Source: Macrothele yani | Taxonomy: Eukaryota; Arthropoda; Arachnida; Araneae; Macrothelidae | DNA length: 64,000 nt | Reading direction: 5' to 3' | NCBI GenBank assembly: GCA_039090855.1 | Contig: CM077034.1 | Span: forward strand, 17,369,303-17,433,302 | Shown: positions 9,875 through 21,759 of the stretch, piece by piece | How positions within the stretch are numbered: the stretch's first letter is position 1 | Layout of the letters: the number at the start of each line of letters is the position of its first letter | Notes under the pieces: generated by a model | Told to the model about the DNA's origin: nothing | The model's database searches: none | The model's input: only the letters and a program-made list of their open reading frames with translations | Translations under genes and position numbers: made by a program

Positions 9875-11213
9875 ATGATATAGCATCATCACATCATCAT
9901 TGTCAACCATTATCAATCCACTGCTGGACGAAGGTCTCTCCAAGTTTCCTCCACAACGGTCTGTCTTGTGCCAGTCTCCTCCCTGTCACTCCCGCATACT
10001 TTCGAATTTCATCCACCCATCTCTCATGTGGTCTTCTTCTGGGTCTTTTCCTGTCCCTTGGAATCCAATCCAAAATTTCGGCTGTCCATCGATGATCTGT
10101 CCTTCTGGCAGTACGCCCAGCCCATTGCCATTTCAGGGATTTAACTCTGATCGTGATGTCTTCCACTCTTGTCATTTTTCGGATCCACGTGTTCCTCTTC
10201 TTATCTCTCCTGGTTACACCAAGCATGCACCTCTCCATGCTGCTTTGAGTTGACTGCAGCCTTTGTATGTCTCTTTTAGTTAAGGTCCACGTCTCTGCAC
10301 CATACGTAAGCACTGGAAGGATGCATTGATCAAACACTTTTCTTTTAAGACATAATGGCATGTTGCTCTTGAAAATTATGCTGTTTCTTCCAAAAGCTCT
10401 CCAGGCAAGTTTTGTACGCCGATTAATTTCTTCATCAATGTGACCCTCACTTGATATCTGCTGTCCAAGATAAACGTACGTGTCTGTTATCTCCAGCTTT
10501 TCTCCATCAATCGATAAATCTTCATTTCTTGTAAAAGCATTGAACATCACTTTTGTCTTCTGAAAGTTCATTTTTAATCCCACTTCTTTACTCTTGTCAG
10601 CAAGTTCCTGGATCATACTCTGCAGCTCTGATGGGATAGTTGCAAAAACGACTACGTCATCAGCAAAACGAAGGTGGGTTAGATAATCTCCATTAATCTT
10701 TATCCCTTTGTTTTCCCAGTTCAGTGATTGAAAGACATTTTCCAATGTCGCATTAAAGAGCTTCGGAGATATGGTGTCACCTTGTCTCACTCCTTTTCCA
10801 ATTTTTATGTGTGTTGTATTTTAAAACTGCCGAATCTTTGCACTTGCATTTTCATAGATGTTATTAATAATATTAATGTATGCATCTTCAATACCGCAGG
10901 TTTTCAGAGCCATTGTAACTGCTGATGGTTTCACCGAATCAAAAGCTTTTTCATAATCGATAAAAGCCATGCACAATGGAAGTTCATATTCCCTCGCTCT
11001 TTCAATTAGTTCTCTCAGCACGTGGATATGATATATTGTGCTGTAGCCACTCCTGAATCCAGCTTGTTCTCTCGGTTGAGCCATGTCCAGTGTTACCTTC
11101 AAGCGGTGTGAAAGAACTTTAGTGAAGATTTTATAAACTACTGATAGGAGGTTGATAGGTCTGTAGTTACCGAGTTCCTCAATGTCATCTTTCTTATGTA
11201 GCAGTATATATTT
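9875..11213 (-). pseudogene. RTE-type reverse transcriptase, 5'-truncated, one internal stop
   Basis: Minus-strand reading begins at about 11213 with ILLHKKDDIEELGNYRPI. It continues through motif A (AFIDYEKAFDSV), motif B (RQGDTISPKLF) and motif C (LRFADDVVVF) to the C-terminal GAETWTLTKRD region and the end WIDNG near 9903. A single in-frame TAA at 10821-10823 (GAA in the related copy) interrupts about 430 otherwise open codons. The 5' end is lost at a GT microsatellite. The protein would copy its own RNA into DNA at a nicked target. The endonuclease domain is missing. Confidence 0.92.
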
Positions 11214-11221
11214 AAGAAAAT

Positions 11222-11224
11222 GAT

Positions 11225-11255
<31 letters not shown>

Positions 11256-11311
11256 CACCGACAAGCTATCCCATTTAGCCCCCCGCCCCTCCACACACAC
11301 ACACCCCACAC
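11222..11311. repeat. GT/CA microsatellite
   Basis: A (GT)n run at about 11226-11255 is followed by a C-rich gap and a (CA)n run at 11292-11311. It lies exactly at the truncated 5' end of the RTE copy. Confidence 0.9.
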
Positions 11312-11757
11312 CCCGCTAAACCACGAAAAATCAAATACCGTTCTCCTCCGACAAACGCGAATGCAGAGTTTGTAAAGTAGATTTCACTGCACGGACAAAA
11401 TTAAGACATTTTTTTTTCAGAATCAGAAGAACAAAAGAAAAAAAAAACGAGAAACTAAAATATCATATACCCACGTCCCAGAAACTTCAAAATTGTTAAA
11501 TTTTGGAAAAACAAGGATTGAAAGAAAGTTTTCCAGCCGAATTCCTGTGGCATGACGTAAGTGGAACAAAGCATTTTTATATCACGAAATCGTGTACAAC
11601 GAACGCTGTTACAATTTCCTTCTTGCTTTTATGAACTCAACCGCTAGGAAATACGAAATTGGTAGGTTAAACTAGTGATCTAAAACGTGCTGAAATAACA
11701 CCTGTTTCTATTTACTTTGTTAACATTAATTATTGTTAAACAAGTATGATCTAGAAA
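11312..11757. other. AT-rich spacer, nothing recognised
   Basis: Several A runs and no supported feature. Confidence 0.4.
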
Positions 11758-11848
11758 CTTGCTGGTAAGAGTAAATTCGTGGAATTAAAAATGACCTTCT
11801 AGAAAACAAAACTAATATACAAGATTTTGAAAAGAATTAAAGAATTAG
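11758..11848 (+). mobile_element. Short RTE fragment
   Basis: About 90 bases align with the RTE region encoding ELADKSKEVGLKMNFQKTKV at 60783-60870 (shared GGAATTAAAAATGA and AAACAAAACTAAT-like runs). It is diverged and truncated on both sides and lies just upstream of the 127-bp satellite. Confidence 0.6.
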
Positions 11849-11931
11849 TAGTTCATGCAGCGAATTTATTAGGTCAACACGTAAATTTGCATCTTTTCAC
11901 GGTTATGTCCACTAGGAACACTTCCCGCTTT

Positions 11932-14900
11932 TTGAATCTTCCCATGCAGCGACGCATACTTGCTGTCAATCGCAAGAAAGGTGGCGCTACTCGAGACCAA
12001 ATAAAGGTTCATTTTGATGCAGGAATGACTATCTTTGGATCAAAATGAACTCAAGCACCTCAAAGAATCCATGCCGCGTCGCATACTTGCTGTCATTCGC
12101 AAACACAGTGGCGCTGCTCGATACTAAATAAAGGTTCATTTTGATGCAGGAATGACTACCTTTGGATCAAAATGAACTCAAGCACCTCACAGAATCCATG
12201 CCGCGTCGCATACTTGCTGTCATTCGCAAAAACGGTGGCGCTGCTCGACACTAAATAAAGGTTCTTTTTGATGCAGGAATGACTATCTTTGGATCAAAAT
12301 GAACTCAAGCACCTCATAGAATCCATGCCGCGTCGCATACTTGCAGCCATTCGCAAAAACGGTGGCGCTGCTCGATACTAAATAAAGGTTCTTTTTGATG
12401 CAGGAATGACTATCTTTGGATCAAAATGAACTCAAGCACCTCATAGAATTCTTGCCGCGTCGCATACTTGCTGTCATTCGCAAAAACGGTGGCGCTGCTC
12501 GATACTAAATAAAGGTTCATTTTGATGCAGGAATGACTATCTTTGGATCAAAATGAACTCGAGCACCTCATAGAATCCATGCCGCGTCGCATACTTGCTG
12601 TCATTCGCAAAAACGGTGGCGCTGCTCGATACTAAATAAAGGTTCATTTTGATGCAGGAATGACTATCTTTGGATCAAAATGAACTCGAGCACCTCATAG
12701 AATCCTTGCCGCGTCGCATACTTGCTGTCATTCGCAAAAACGGTGGCGCTGCTCGATACTAAATAAAGGTTCATTTTGATGCAGGAATGACTATCTTTGG
12801 ATCAAAATGAACTCGAGCACCTCATAGAATCCATGCCGCGTCGCATACTTGCTCTGATTCGCAAAAACGGTGGCGCTGCTCGATACTAAATAAAGGTTCA
12901 TTTTGATGCAGGAATGACTATCTTTGGATCAAAATGAACTCAAGCACCTCATAGAATCCATGCCACGTCGCATACTTGCTGTCATTCGCAACAAAGGTGG
13001 CCTTACTCGATACTAAATAAAGGTTCATTTTGATGCAGGAATGACTATCTTTGGATCAAAATGAACTCAAGCACCTCATAGAATCCATGCCGAGTCGCAT
13101 ACTTGCTGTCATTCGCAAAAACGGTGGCGCTGCTCGATACTAAATAAAGGTTTATTTTGATGCAGGAATGACTATCTTTGGATCAAAATGAACTGAAGCA
13201 CCTCATAGAATCCATGACGCGTCGCATACTTGCTGTCATTCGCAAGAAAGGTGGCCCTACTCGATACTAAATAAAGGTTCATTTTGATGCAGGAATGACT
13301 ATCTTTGGATCAAAATGAACTCAAGCACCTCACAGAATCCATGCCGCGTCGCATACTTGCTGTCATTCGCAAGAAAGGTGGCCCTACTCGATACTAAATA
13401 AAGGTTCATTTTGATGCAGGAATGACTATCTTTGGATCAAAATGAACTCAAGCACCTCATAGAATCCATGCCGCGTCGCATACTTGCTGTCATTCGCAAA
13501 AACGGTGGCGCTGCTTGATACTAAATAAAGGTTCATTTTGATGCAGGAATGACTATCTTTGGATCAAAATGAACTCAAGCACCTCATAGAATCCATGCCG
13601 CGTCGCATACTTGCTGTCATTCGCAAGAAAGGTGGCCCTACTCGATACTAAATAAAGGTTCATTTTGATGCTGGAATGACTATCTTTGGATCAAAATGAA
13701 CTCGAGCACCTCACAGAATCCATGCCGCGTCGCATACTTGCTGTCATTCGCAAGAAAGGTGGCCCTACTCGATACCAAATAAAGGTTCGTTTTGATGCAG
13801 GAGTGACTATCTTTGGATCAAAACGAACTCAAGCACCTCATAGAATCCATGCCGCGTCGCATACTTGCTGTCATTCGCAAGAAAGGTGGCCCGACTCGAT
13901 ACTAAATAAAGGTTCATTTTGATGCAGGAATGACTATCTTTGGATCAAAATGAACTCAAGCACCTCATAGAATCCATGCCGCGTCGCATACTTGCTGTCA
14001 TTCGCAAGAAAGGTGGCCCTACTCGATACTAAATAAAGGTTCATTTTGATGCAGGAATGACTATCTTTGGATCAAAACGAACTCAAGCACCTCATAGAAT
14101 CCATGCCGCGTCGCATACTTGCTGTCATTCGCAAAAGCGGTGGCGCTGCTCGATACTAAATAAAGGTTCTTTTTTATGCAGGAATGACTATCTTTGGATC
14201 AAAATAAACTCAAGCACCTCATAGAATCCATGCCGAGTCGCATACTTGCTGTCATTCGCAAAAACGGTGGCGCTGCTCGACACTAAATAAAGGTTCTTTT
14301 TGATGCAGGAATGACTATCTTTGGATCAAAATGAACTCAAGCACCTCATAGAATCCTTGCCGCTTCGCATACTTGCTGTCATTCGCAAAAGCGGTGGCGC
14401 TGCTCGATACTAAATAAAGGTTCATTTTGATGCAGGAATGACTATCTTTGGATCAAAATGAACTCAAGCACCTCATAGAATCCATGCCGAGTCGCATACT
14501 TGCTGTCATTCGCAAAAACGGTGGCGCTGCTCGATACTAAATAAAGGTTTATTTTGATGCAGGAATGACTATCTTTGGATCAAAATGAACTCAAGCACCT
14601 CATAGAATCCATGCCGCGTCGCATACTTGCAGCCATTCGCAAAAACGGTGGCGCTGCTCGATACTAAATAAAGGTTCATTTTGATGCAGGAATGACTATC
14701 TTTGGATCAAAATGAACTCAAGCACCTCATAGAATCCATGCCGCGTCGCATACTTGCTGTCATTCGCAAAAACGGTGGCGCTGCTCGATACTAAATAAAG
14801 GTTTATTTTAATGCAGGAATGACTATCTTTGGATCAAAATGAACTCAAGCACCTCACAGAATCCATGCCGCGTCGCATACTTGCTGTCATTCGCAAAAAC

Positions 14901-17900
14901 GGTGGCGCTGCTCGATACTAAATAAAGGTTTATTTTGATGCAGGAATGACTATCTTTGGATCAAAATGAACTCAAGCACCTCACAGAATCCATGCCGCGT
15001 CGCATACTTGCTGTCATTCGCAAAAACGGTGGCGCTGCTCGATACTAAATAAAGGTTTATTTTGATGCAGGAATGACTATCTTTGGATCAAAATGAACTG
15101 AAGCACCTCATAGAATCCATGACGCGTCGCATACTTGCTGTCATTCGCAAGAAAGGTGGCCCTACTCGATACTAAATAAAGGTTCATTTTGATGCAGGAA
15201 TGACTATCTTTGGATCAAAATGAACTCAAGCACCTCACAGAATCCATGCCGCGTCGCATACTTGCTGTCATTCGCAAGAAAGGTGGCCCTACTCGATACT
15301 AAATAAAGGTTCATTTTGATGCAGGAATGACTATCTTTGGATCAAAATGAACTCAAGCACCTCATAGAATCCATGCCGCGTCGCATACTTGCTGTCATTC
15401 GCAACAAAGGTGGCCTTACTCGATACTAAATAAAGGTTCATTTTGATGCAGGAATGACTATCTTTGGATCAAAATGAACTCAAGCACCTCATAGAATCCA
15501 TGCCGCGTCGCATACTTGCTGTCATTCGCAAGAAAGGTGGCCCTACTCGATACCAAATAAAGGTTCATTTTGATGCAGGAATGACTATCTTTGGATCAAA
15601 ATGAACTCGAGCACCTCATATAATCCATGCCGCGTCGCATACTTGCTGTCATTCGCAAAAAAGGTGGCCCGACTCGATACTAAATAAAGGTTCGTTTTGA
15701 TGCAGGAATGACTATCTTTGGATCAAAATGAACTCAAGCACCTCACAGAATCCATGCCGCGTCGCATACTTGCTGTCATTCGCAAGAAAGGTGGCCCTAC
15801 TCGATACTAAATAAAGGTTCATTTTGATGCAGGAATGACTATCTTTGGATCAAAATGAACTCAAGCACCTCACAGAATCCATGCCGCGTCGCATACTTGC
15901 TGTCATTCGCAAAAACGGTGGCGCTGCTTGAAACTAAATAAAGGTTCATTTTGATGCAGGAATGACTATCTTTGGATCAAAATGAACTCAAGCACCTCAC
16001 AGAATCCATGCCGCGTCGCATACTTGCTGTCATTCGCAAAAACGGTGGCGCTGCTCGATACTAAATAAAGGTTTATTTTGATGCAGGAATGACTATCTTT
16101 GGATCAAAATGAACTCAAGCACCTCACAGAATTCATGCCGCGTCGCATACTTGCTGTCATTCGCAAAAACGGTGGCGCTGCTCGATACTAAATAAAGGTT
16201 TATTTTGATGCAGGAATGACTATTTTTGGATCAAAATGAACTCAAGCACCTCACAGAATCCATGCCGCGTCGCATACTTGCTGTCATTCGCAAAAACGGT
16301 GGCGCTGCTTGAAACTAAATAAAGGTTCATTTTGATGCAGGAATGACTATCTTTGGATCAAAATGAACTCAAGCACCTCACAGAATCCATGCCGCGTCGC
16401 ATACTTGCTGTCATTCGCAAAAACGGTGGCGCTGCTCGATACTAAATAAAGGTTTATTTTGATGCAGGAATCACTATCTTTGGATCAAAATGAACTCAAG
16501 CACCTCACAGAATTCATGCCGCGTCGCATACTTTCTGTCATTCGCAAGAAAGGTGGCCCTACTCGATACTAAATAAAGGTTCATTTTGATGCAGGAATGA
16601 CTATCTTTGGATCAAAATGAACTCAAGCACCTCACAGAATCCATGCCGCGTCGCATACTTGCTGTCATTCGCAAAAACGGTGGCGCTGCTTGATACTAAA
16701 TAAAGGTTCATTTTGATGCAGGAATGATTATCTTTGGATCAAAATGAACTCAAGCACCTCATAGAATCCATGCCGCGTCGCATACTTGCTGTCATTCGCA
16801 AGAAAGGTGGCCCTACTCGATACTAAACAAAGGTTCATTTTGATGCAGGAATGACTATCTTTGGATCAAAATGAACTCGAGCACCTCATAGAATCCATGC
16901 CGCGTCGCATACTTGCTGTCATTCGCAAGAAAGGTGGCCCTACTCGATACTAAATAAAGGTTCATTTTGATGCAGGAATGACTATCTTTGGATCAAAATG
17001 AACTCGAGCACTTCATAGAATCCATGCCGCGTCGCACACTTGCTGTCATTCGCAAAAACGGTGGCGCTGCTCGATACTAAATAAAGGTTCATTTTGATGC
17101 AGGAATGACTATCTATGGATCAAAATGAACTCAAGCACCTCATAGAATCCATGCCGCGTCGCATACTTGCAGTCATTCGCAAAAACGGTGGCGCTGCTCG
17201 ATACTAAATAAAGGTTCATTTTAATGCAGGAATGACTATCTTTGGATCAAAATGAACTCAAGCACCTCATAGAATCCATGCCGCGTCGCATACTTGCAGT
17301 CATTCGCAAAAACGGTGGCGCTGCTCGATACTAAATAAAGGTTCATTTTGATGCAGGAATGACTATCTTTGGATCAAAATGAACTCAAGCACCTCATAGA
17401 ATCCATGCCGCGTCGCATACTTGCAGTCATTCGCAAAAACGGTGGCGCTGCTCGATACTAAATAAAGGTTCATTTTGATGCAGGAATGACTATTTTTGGA
17501 TCAAAATGAACTCAAGCACTTCATAGAATCCATGCCGCGTCGCATACTTGCTGTCATTCGCAAAAACGGTGGCGCTGCTTGATACTAAATAAAGGTTCAT
17601 TTTGATGCAGGAATGACTATCTTTGGATCAAAATGAACTCAAGCACCTCATAGAATCCATGCCGCGTCGCATACTTGCAGTCATTCGCAAAAACGGTGGC
17701 GCTGCTCGATACTAAATAAAGGTTCATTTTGATGCAGGAATGACTATCTTTGGATCAAAATGAACTCGAGCACTTCATAGAATCCATGCCGCGTCGCACA
17801 CTTGCTGTCATTCGCAAAAACGGTGGCGCTGCTCGATACTAAATAAAGGTTCATTTTGATGCAGGAATGACTATCTTTGGATCAAAATGAACTCGAGCAC

Positions 17901-18090
17901 CTCATAGAATCCATGCCGCGTCGCATACTTGCAGTCATTCGCAAAAACGGTGGCGCTGCTCGATACTAAATAAAGGTTCATTTTGATGCAGGAATGACTA
18001 TCTTTGGATCAAAATGAACTCAAGCACCTCATAGAATCCATGCCGCGTCGCATACTTGCTGTCATTCGGAAGAATGGGGGCTCTACTCGA
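11932..18090 (+). repeat. 127-bp satellite array (about 48 units) derived from a Tc1-type transposase 3' end
   Basis: The motif CAAAATGAAC occurs from 12041 to 18010, a distance of exactly 47 x 127 bp, so there is no net length change over ~6 kb. Each unit reads ELKHLIESMPRRILAVIRK, then KGGPTRY or NGGAARY and a TAA stop. That is the C-terminus of a Tc1-like transposase, as in VESMPRRIAAVIRAKGGATR at 63384-63457. About 50 bp of 3' sequence completes the unit. Two main variants (AAGAAAGGTGGCCCTACTCG and AAAAACGGTGGCGCTGCTCG) are interspersed. It is a DNA-level satellite; the units are not translatable as one frame because of the TAA. Confidence 0.95.
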
Positions 18091-18934
18091 TATTGAAAAA
18101 TGTTTTCGCAATTTTTTGTCCATTGTGTGTATATGCTCTCGATTTGGCCGTTCACCACAGCACGATCATTTATTCGGCTTTCGTGGTTTTTAATGCAGCT
18201 GTATTTCTTTCAATTTCGAAATGGAATTTTGAAGCTTTCATTCAATGCGGTGGGTATATCTCTCCTGCAGGTTAAAGTAAAACAATTCAGCCAGAGCGAA
18301 TTGGTAAAGAGAAAAATATGTCAGCCTCTGCCGGCAGAACAACATCTCCAATCATCGTGATTGAACGCAACTGTTAGACGGCGCGTAGTAAAAATTTATG
18401 ACTTCTTTTCTGCTATTAAGGAAGTCCCTCGTCCTGCGAAGTAAAATAGCTGGTGGTTCTTTGAGGCCGGCAGCTCTCCCGGTTTCCGCTATTGACGAGG
18501 TCTCAAAGGTTATCAGAAGGGACGTAAATTATGATGTTGGCCCGGGGAAGGGGAAAAAATGGCGGCGCTTTTAAAGTTCCTCACTTGCGCTGATAATCGT
18601 CTCCTTTGCCGACGCGGGTGTAACCGGACCAACTCTGTGGTTATAATTGACTACAAGCGCTAAGTAAATTACATACAGGAACAAACACATAAGAAATCAG
18701 AGAACTCCCGCTTCACACGCTAAGTGCGAAAGAAAACCGTTGGCGTTTTGTATACCACCTAGCCATTCCTTTACCGAGTTTATAGGAAAACGGGCTGAGG
18801 AATTTATTTTGCGAGTAACTGCTACTAGTAATTTCTCATCCTTACCGTTGATGACAACCTCACTAAAAAGAAAAATGCTAATGAAAATGAAATACACGGT
18901 GGTTATAAATTAGTTGGGCAAAAAAGAAAACGTT
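18091..18934. other. Apparently unique block, no element recognised
   Basis: It has no match to any other part of the window. The part 18420-18660 is less AT-rich than its neighbours and has several GATA-type motifs (GTTATCAG, CTGATAATC, ATTATGATG). A 66-residue minus-strand frame at 18697-18897 starts with a hydrophobic run but resembles no family known to me. It could be host non-coding sequence or an old unrecognised repeat. Confidence 0.35.
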
Positions 18935-19790
18935 ATTGTGTAACGTACCAGGAGATGTGACGTACCTGCCAGAAGGACGCACACGACATAAAGGCAGTTA
19001 GCAATCAGAATAAAACGTCCGCGTAGCTTAATTGGTAGAGCAACTTATTCCGGAGTGAGTGGACCCGGGTTCGAATCCCGGCGTAGACCAAAAATGACGG
19101 AGAAATTTACTTCGTTATAATGGCGCCCGAATTATCCGGATGACCCGACCGTTCAAAATCTCGCATTGGTGTGATGTTATTTCCGCACCGCGAAATAGGA
19201 AAAGTAAGAGAATCCTTTCTCCAGCACTTCGAAAAAAAAAAAAAAAATAAAAATAAGGGGGAGATGATGTAACGCACCAGGAGATGTGACGTACCTGCCA
19301 GAAGGACGCACACGACATAAAGGCAGTTAGGAATCAGAATAAAACGTCCGCGTAGCTTAATTGGTAGAGCAACTTATTCCGGAGTGAGTGGACCCGGGTT
19401 CGAATCCCGGCGTAGACCAAAAATGACGGAGAAATTTACTTCGTTATAATGGCGCCCGAATTATCCGGATGACCCGACCGTTCAAAATCTCGCATTGGTG
19501 TGATGTTATTTCCACACCGCGAGATAGGAAAAATCAGAGAATCCTTTCTCCAGCACTTCGAAAAAAAAAAAATAAATAAAAATAAGGGGGAGATGATGTA
19601 ACGCACCAGGAGATGTGACGTACCTGCCAGAAGGACGCACACGACATAAAGGCAGATAGGAATCAGAATAAAACGTCCGCGTAGCTTAATTGGTAGAGCA
19701 ACTTATTCCGGAATGAGTGGACCCGGGTTCGAACCCCGGCGCGGATAAAAATGACGGAGAAATTCACTTCGTTATAATTGTGCATAGGTA
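18935..19790 (+). repeat. SINE-C ('S329') cluster, three tandem units, plus orientation
   Basis: tRNA-like heads lie at 19017-19090, 19346-19419 and 19675-19746, exactly 329 bp apart. Each head has TAGCTTAATTGG (A-box-like), GGGTTCGAATCCC (B-box) and a pairable acceptor stem. The anticodon region ACTTATTCCGGAGTGAGT is nearly a perfect palindrome with no normal seven-base loop, so these are SINE heads rather than working tRNA genes. Each unit continues with AAAATGACGGAGAAATTTAC, a ~150-bp body and an A-rich tail. The third unit is cut after the head. Confidence 0.85.
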
Positions 19791-19997
19791 TAAGAATGCA
19801 TCTCTCTCTCTCTATAAAAAAAAACAGACTGTGTGTTTGTCTGTCGGTCGGATTTCACATAGAATTAGGCTACCAAGAGCGACGAAAGTTGTTATGAAGG
19901 TACCTGTAGAAATCTTCTGGTGCTCCTCAAAGCGATATATATATTTTTTTTATTTGATTTTTATTTATTTAATGTTACGCGTTTCTACCAGATCTGA
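19791..19997. other. Low-complexity spacer
   Basis: (CT)n run near 19800-19815, A run, then AT-rich DNA. No gene recognised. Confidence 0.4.
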
Positions 19998-20107
19998 GTG
20001 CGTCTTTCCGCTTTGTTGACATCAACCTGATCACACCGAACGTTAAGGCGTGCAGAAAAGTAGCTCACCATAAATTTTAGGCGTTTCTTTTTTAGAATTC
20101 CGTTACG
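19998..20107 (-). repeat. Diverged inverted copy of part of the ~270-bp monomer
   Basis: Read on the minus strand it follows the monomer at 20300-20410: ACGGAATTCTAAAAAAGAAA, GTGAGCTACTT, CGGTGTGATCAGGTTG and AAAGCGGAAA occur in the same order. This leaves an inverted repeat between the left edge and the array that follows. Confidence 0.7.
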
Positions 20108-20109
20108 AC

Positions 20110-21355
20110 TATATTCATTCGTAAATGCATTTATCACGCCCTTTTTTTTTATAAGCGTTGCTTGCCGATTGTATTATATGACCTTGAGGGCGGAGAACGA
20201 AAAAAATAGAACGTTGTTTTTCAATCTGCGTTATTAATTCAAAAGTGTCGTACGCTCATCATACTGTGACGACGTTGTGAGCTAGAAAATAGAACGTTGT
20301 TTTAACGAAATTCTAAAAAAAGAAATGGCTCAAATTAATCGTGAGCTACTTATCTTCGCGCCTTCGCGTTGGGTGTGATCAGGTTGCATGTGAGGAAAGC
20401 GGAAAAGCACATGTTTTTTGTTAAGCGTTGTTTGCCAATTGTATTATTACCTTGAGGGCGGAGAAGAAAAAAAAATAGAACGTTGTTTTTCAATCTGCGT
20501 TATTAATTCAAAAGTGTCGTACGCTCATCATACTGTGACGACGTTGTGAGCTAGAAAATAGAACGTTGTTTTAACGAAATTCTAAAAAAAGAAATGGCTC
20601 AAATTAATCGTGAGCTACTTATCTTCGCGCCTTCGCGTTGGGTGTGATCAGGTTGCATGTCAGGAAAGCGGAAAAGCACATGTTTTTTGTTAAGCGTTGT
20701 TCGCCAATTGTATTATCACCTTGAAAGCGGAGAAGAAAAAAATAGAACGTTGTTTTTCAATCTTCGTTATTAATTCAAAAGTGTCATACGTCAGAAGGTC
20801 ATCATACTGTGACGACGTTGTGAGCTAGAAAATAGAACGTTGTTTTAACGAAATTCTAAAAAAAGAAATGGCTCAAATTAATCGTGAGCTACTTATCTTC
20901 GCGCCTTCGCGTTGGGTGTGATCAGGTTGCATGTCAGGAAAGCGCAAAAGCACATGTTTTTTGTTAAGCGTTGTTCGCCAATTGTATTATCACCTTGAAA
21001 GCGGAGAAGAAAAAAATAGAACGTTGTTTTTCAATCTTCGTTATTAATTCAAAAGTGTCATACGTCAGAAGGTCATCATACTGTGACGACGTTGTGAGCT
21101 AGAAAATAGAACGTTGTTTTAACGAAATTCTAAAAAAGAAATGGCTCAAATTAATCGTGAGCTACTTATCTTCGCGCCTTCGCGTTGGGTGTGATCAGGT
21201 TGCATGTGAGGAAAGCGGAAAAGCACATGTTTTTTGTTAAGCGTTGTTTGCTAAATGTATTATGACCTTGAGGGCGGAGAACGAAAAAATAGAACGTTGT
21301 TTTTCAATCTGCGTTATTAATTCAAAAGTGTCATACGTCAGAACGTTATCATACT
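20110..21355 (+). repeat. ~270-bp tandem monomers directly upstream of the Helitron remnant
   Basis: AGAAATGGCT(C) recurs at 20321, 20590, 20864 and 21138 (steps of 269, 274 and 274). Monomers share TAGAACGTTGTTTTAACGAA, CTTCGCGCCTTCGCGTTGGG and GTGTGATCAGGTTGCATG. The last monomer runs to CATACTATGCC, where the ATG of the next ORF replaces the GTGACGACG of the others. The array looks like a duplicated upstream (5'UTR or promoter-bearing) region, but promoter activity is only an inference. Confidence 0.8.
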
Positions 21356-21720
21356 ATGCCTCAACCTCCCAGAAAGAAACAATGTGTAAGAAGAACACAA
21401 AGAATGGATAGAGAAAATCAAAGAAGGAGAAGAGAACAAGAAACAGCAGAAGAACGAGAAAGAAGGCTGGAACAAGATAGGATTTCCAGAGCACAATCAA
21501 GGGCACAGGAATCATACCAGCAGCGAGAAAGAAGACTGGAACACAATAGGACCTCTACGGCGCAATCGAGGGCAACCAGACACACGACTTCAGGGTAATC
21601 GACTCACTACGCAGCAGGCAAAAACGTTTTTATTAAAAGGATCCCGATCATCCCATCTGATGTCCCGTTTCAATTTGAACGTCTTCAATTCCCGATTCGT
21701 AGCTTCGAGCACAACTGGAC
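21356..21720 (+). pseudogene. Helitron Rep/helicase, internal-deletion remnant
   Basis: The frame opens with MPQPPRKKQCVRRTQRMDRE and two 23-residue basic repeats (ETAEERERRLEQDRISR... and ESYQQRERRLEHNRTST...). These resemble the 23-residue repeats seen at the N-terminus of animal Helitron proteins and in STPR domains. After a TAA at 21596-21598 the same frame continues with AAGKNVFIKRIPIIPSD and PFQFERLQFPIR (to 21700), a C-terminal motif of Helitron/PIF1 helicases. The Rep nickase and nearly all of the helicase are therefore missing. It then runs into a Tc1 remnant. A rolling-circle element origin is likely; the remnant cannot act. Confidence 0.75.
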
Positions 21721-21759
21721 AGAAGACAGAAACGTCCATGTGACAGGCGGCTGCCAAGA

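Noticed and set aside
13686..13922. 78-residue plus-strand frame in the 127-bp satellite read as a gene
   Set aside because: It opens only because one unit has CAA for the usual TAA stop. It then runs out of frame relative to the transposase remnant.
18093..18360. Plus-strand frames of 60 and 86 residues after the satellite as a host gene
   Set aside because: They overlap in different frames, show no domain or splice context, and begin at the satellite edge.
19017..19090. Functional tRNA genes at the SINE-C heads (also 19346, 19675, 22643, 22953, 23365)
   Set aside because: T-arm and acceptor stem are good, but the anticodon region is a palindrome or has an eight-base loop, and each head continues into a SINE body with an A-tail.
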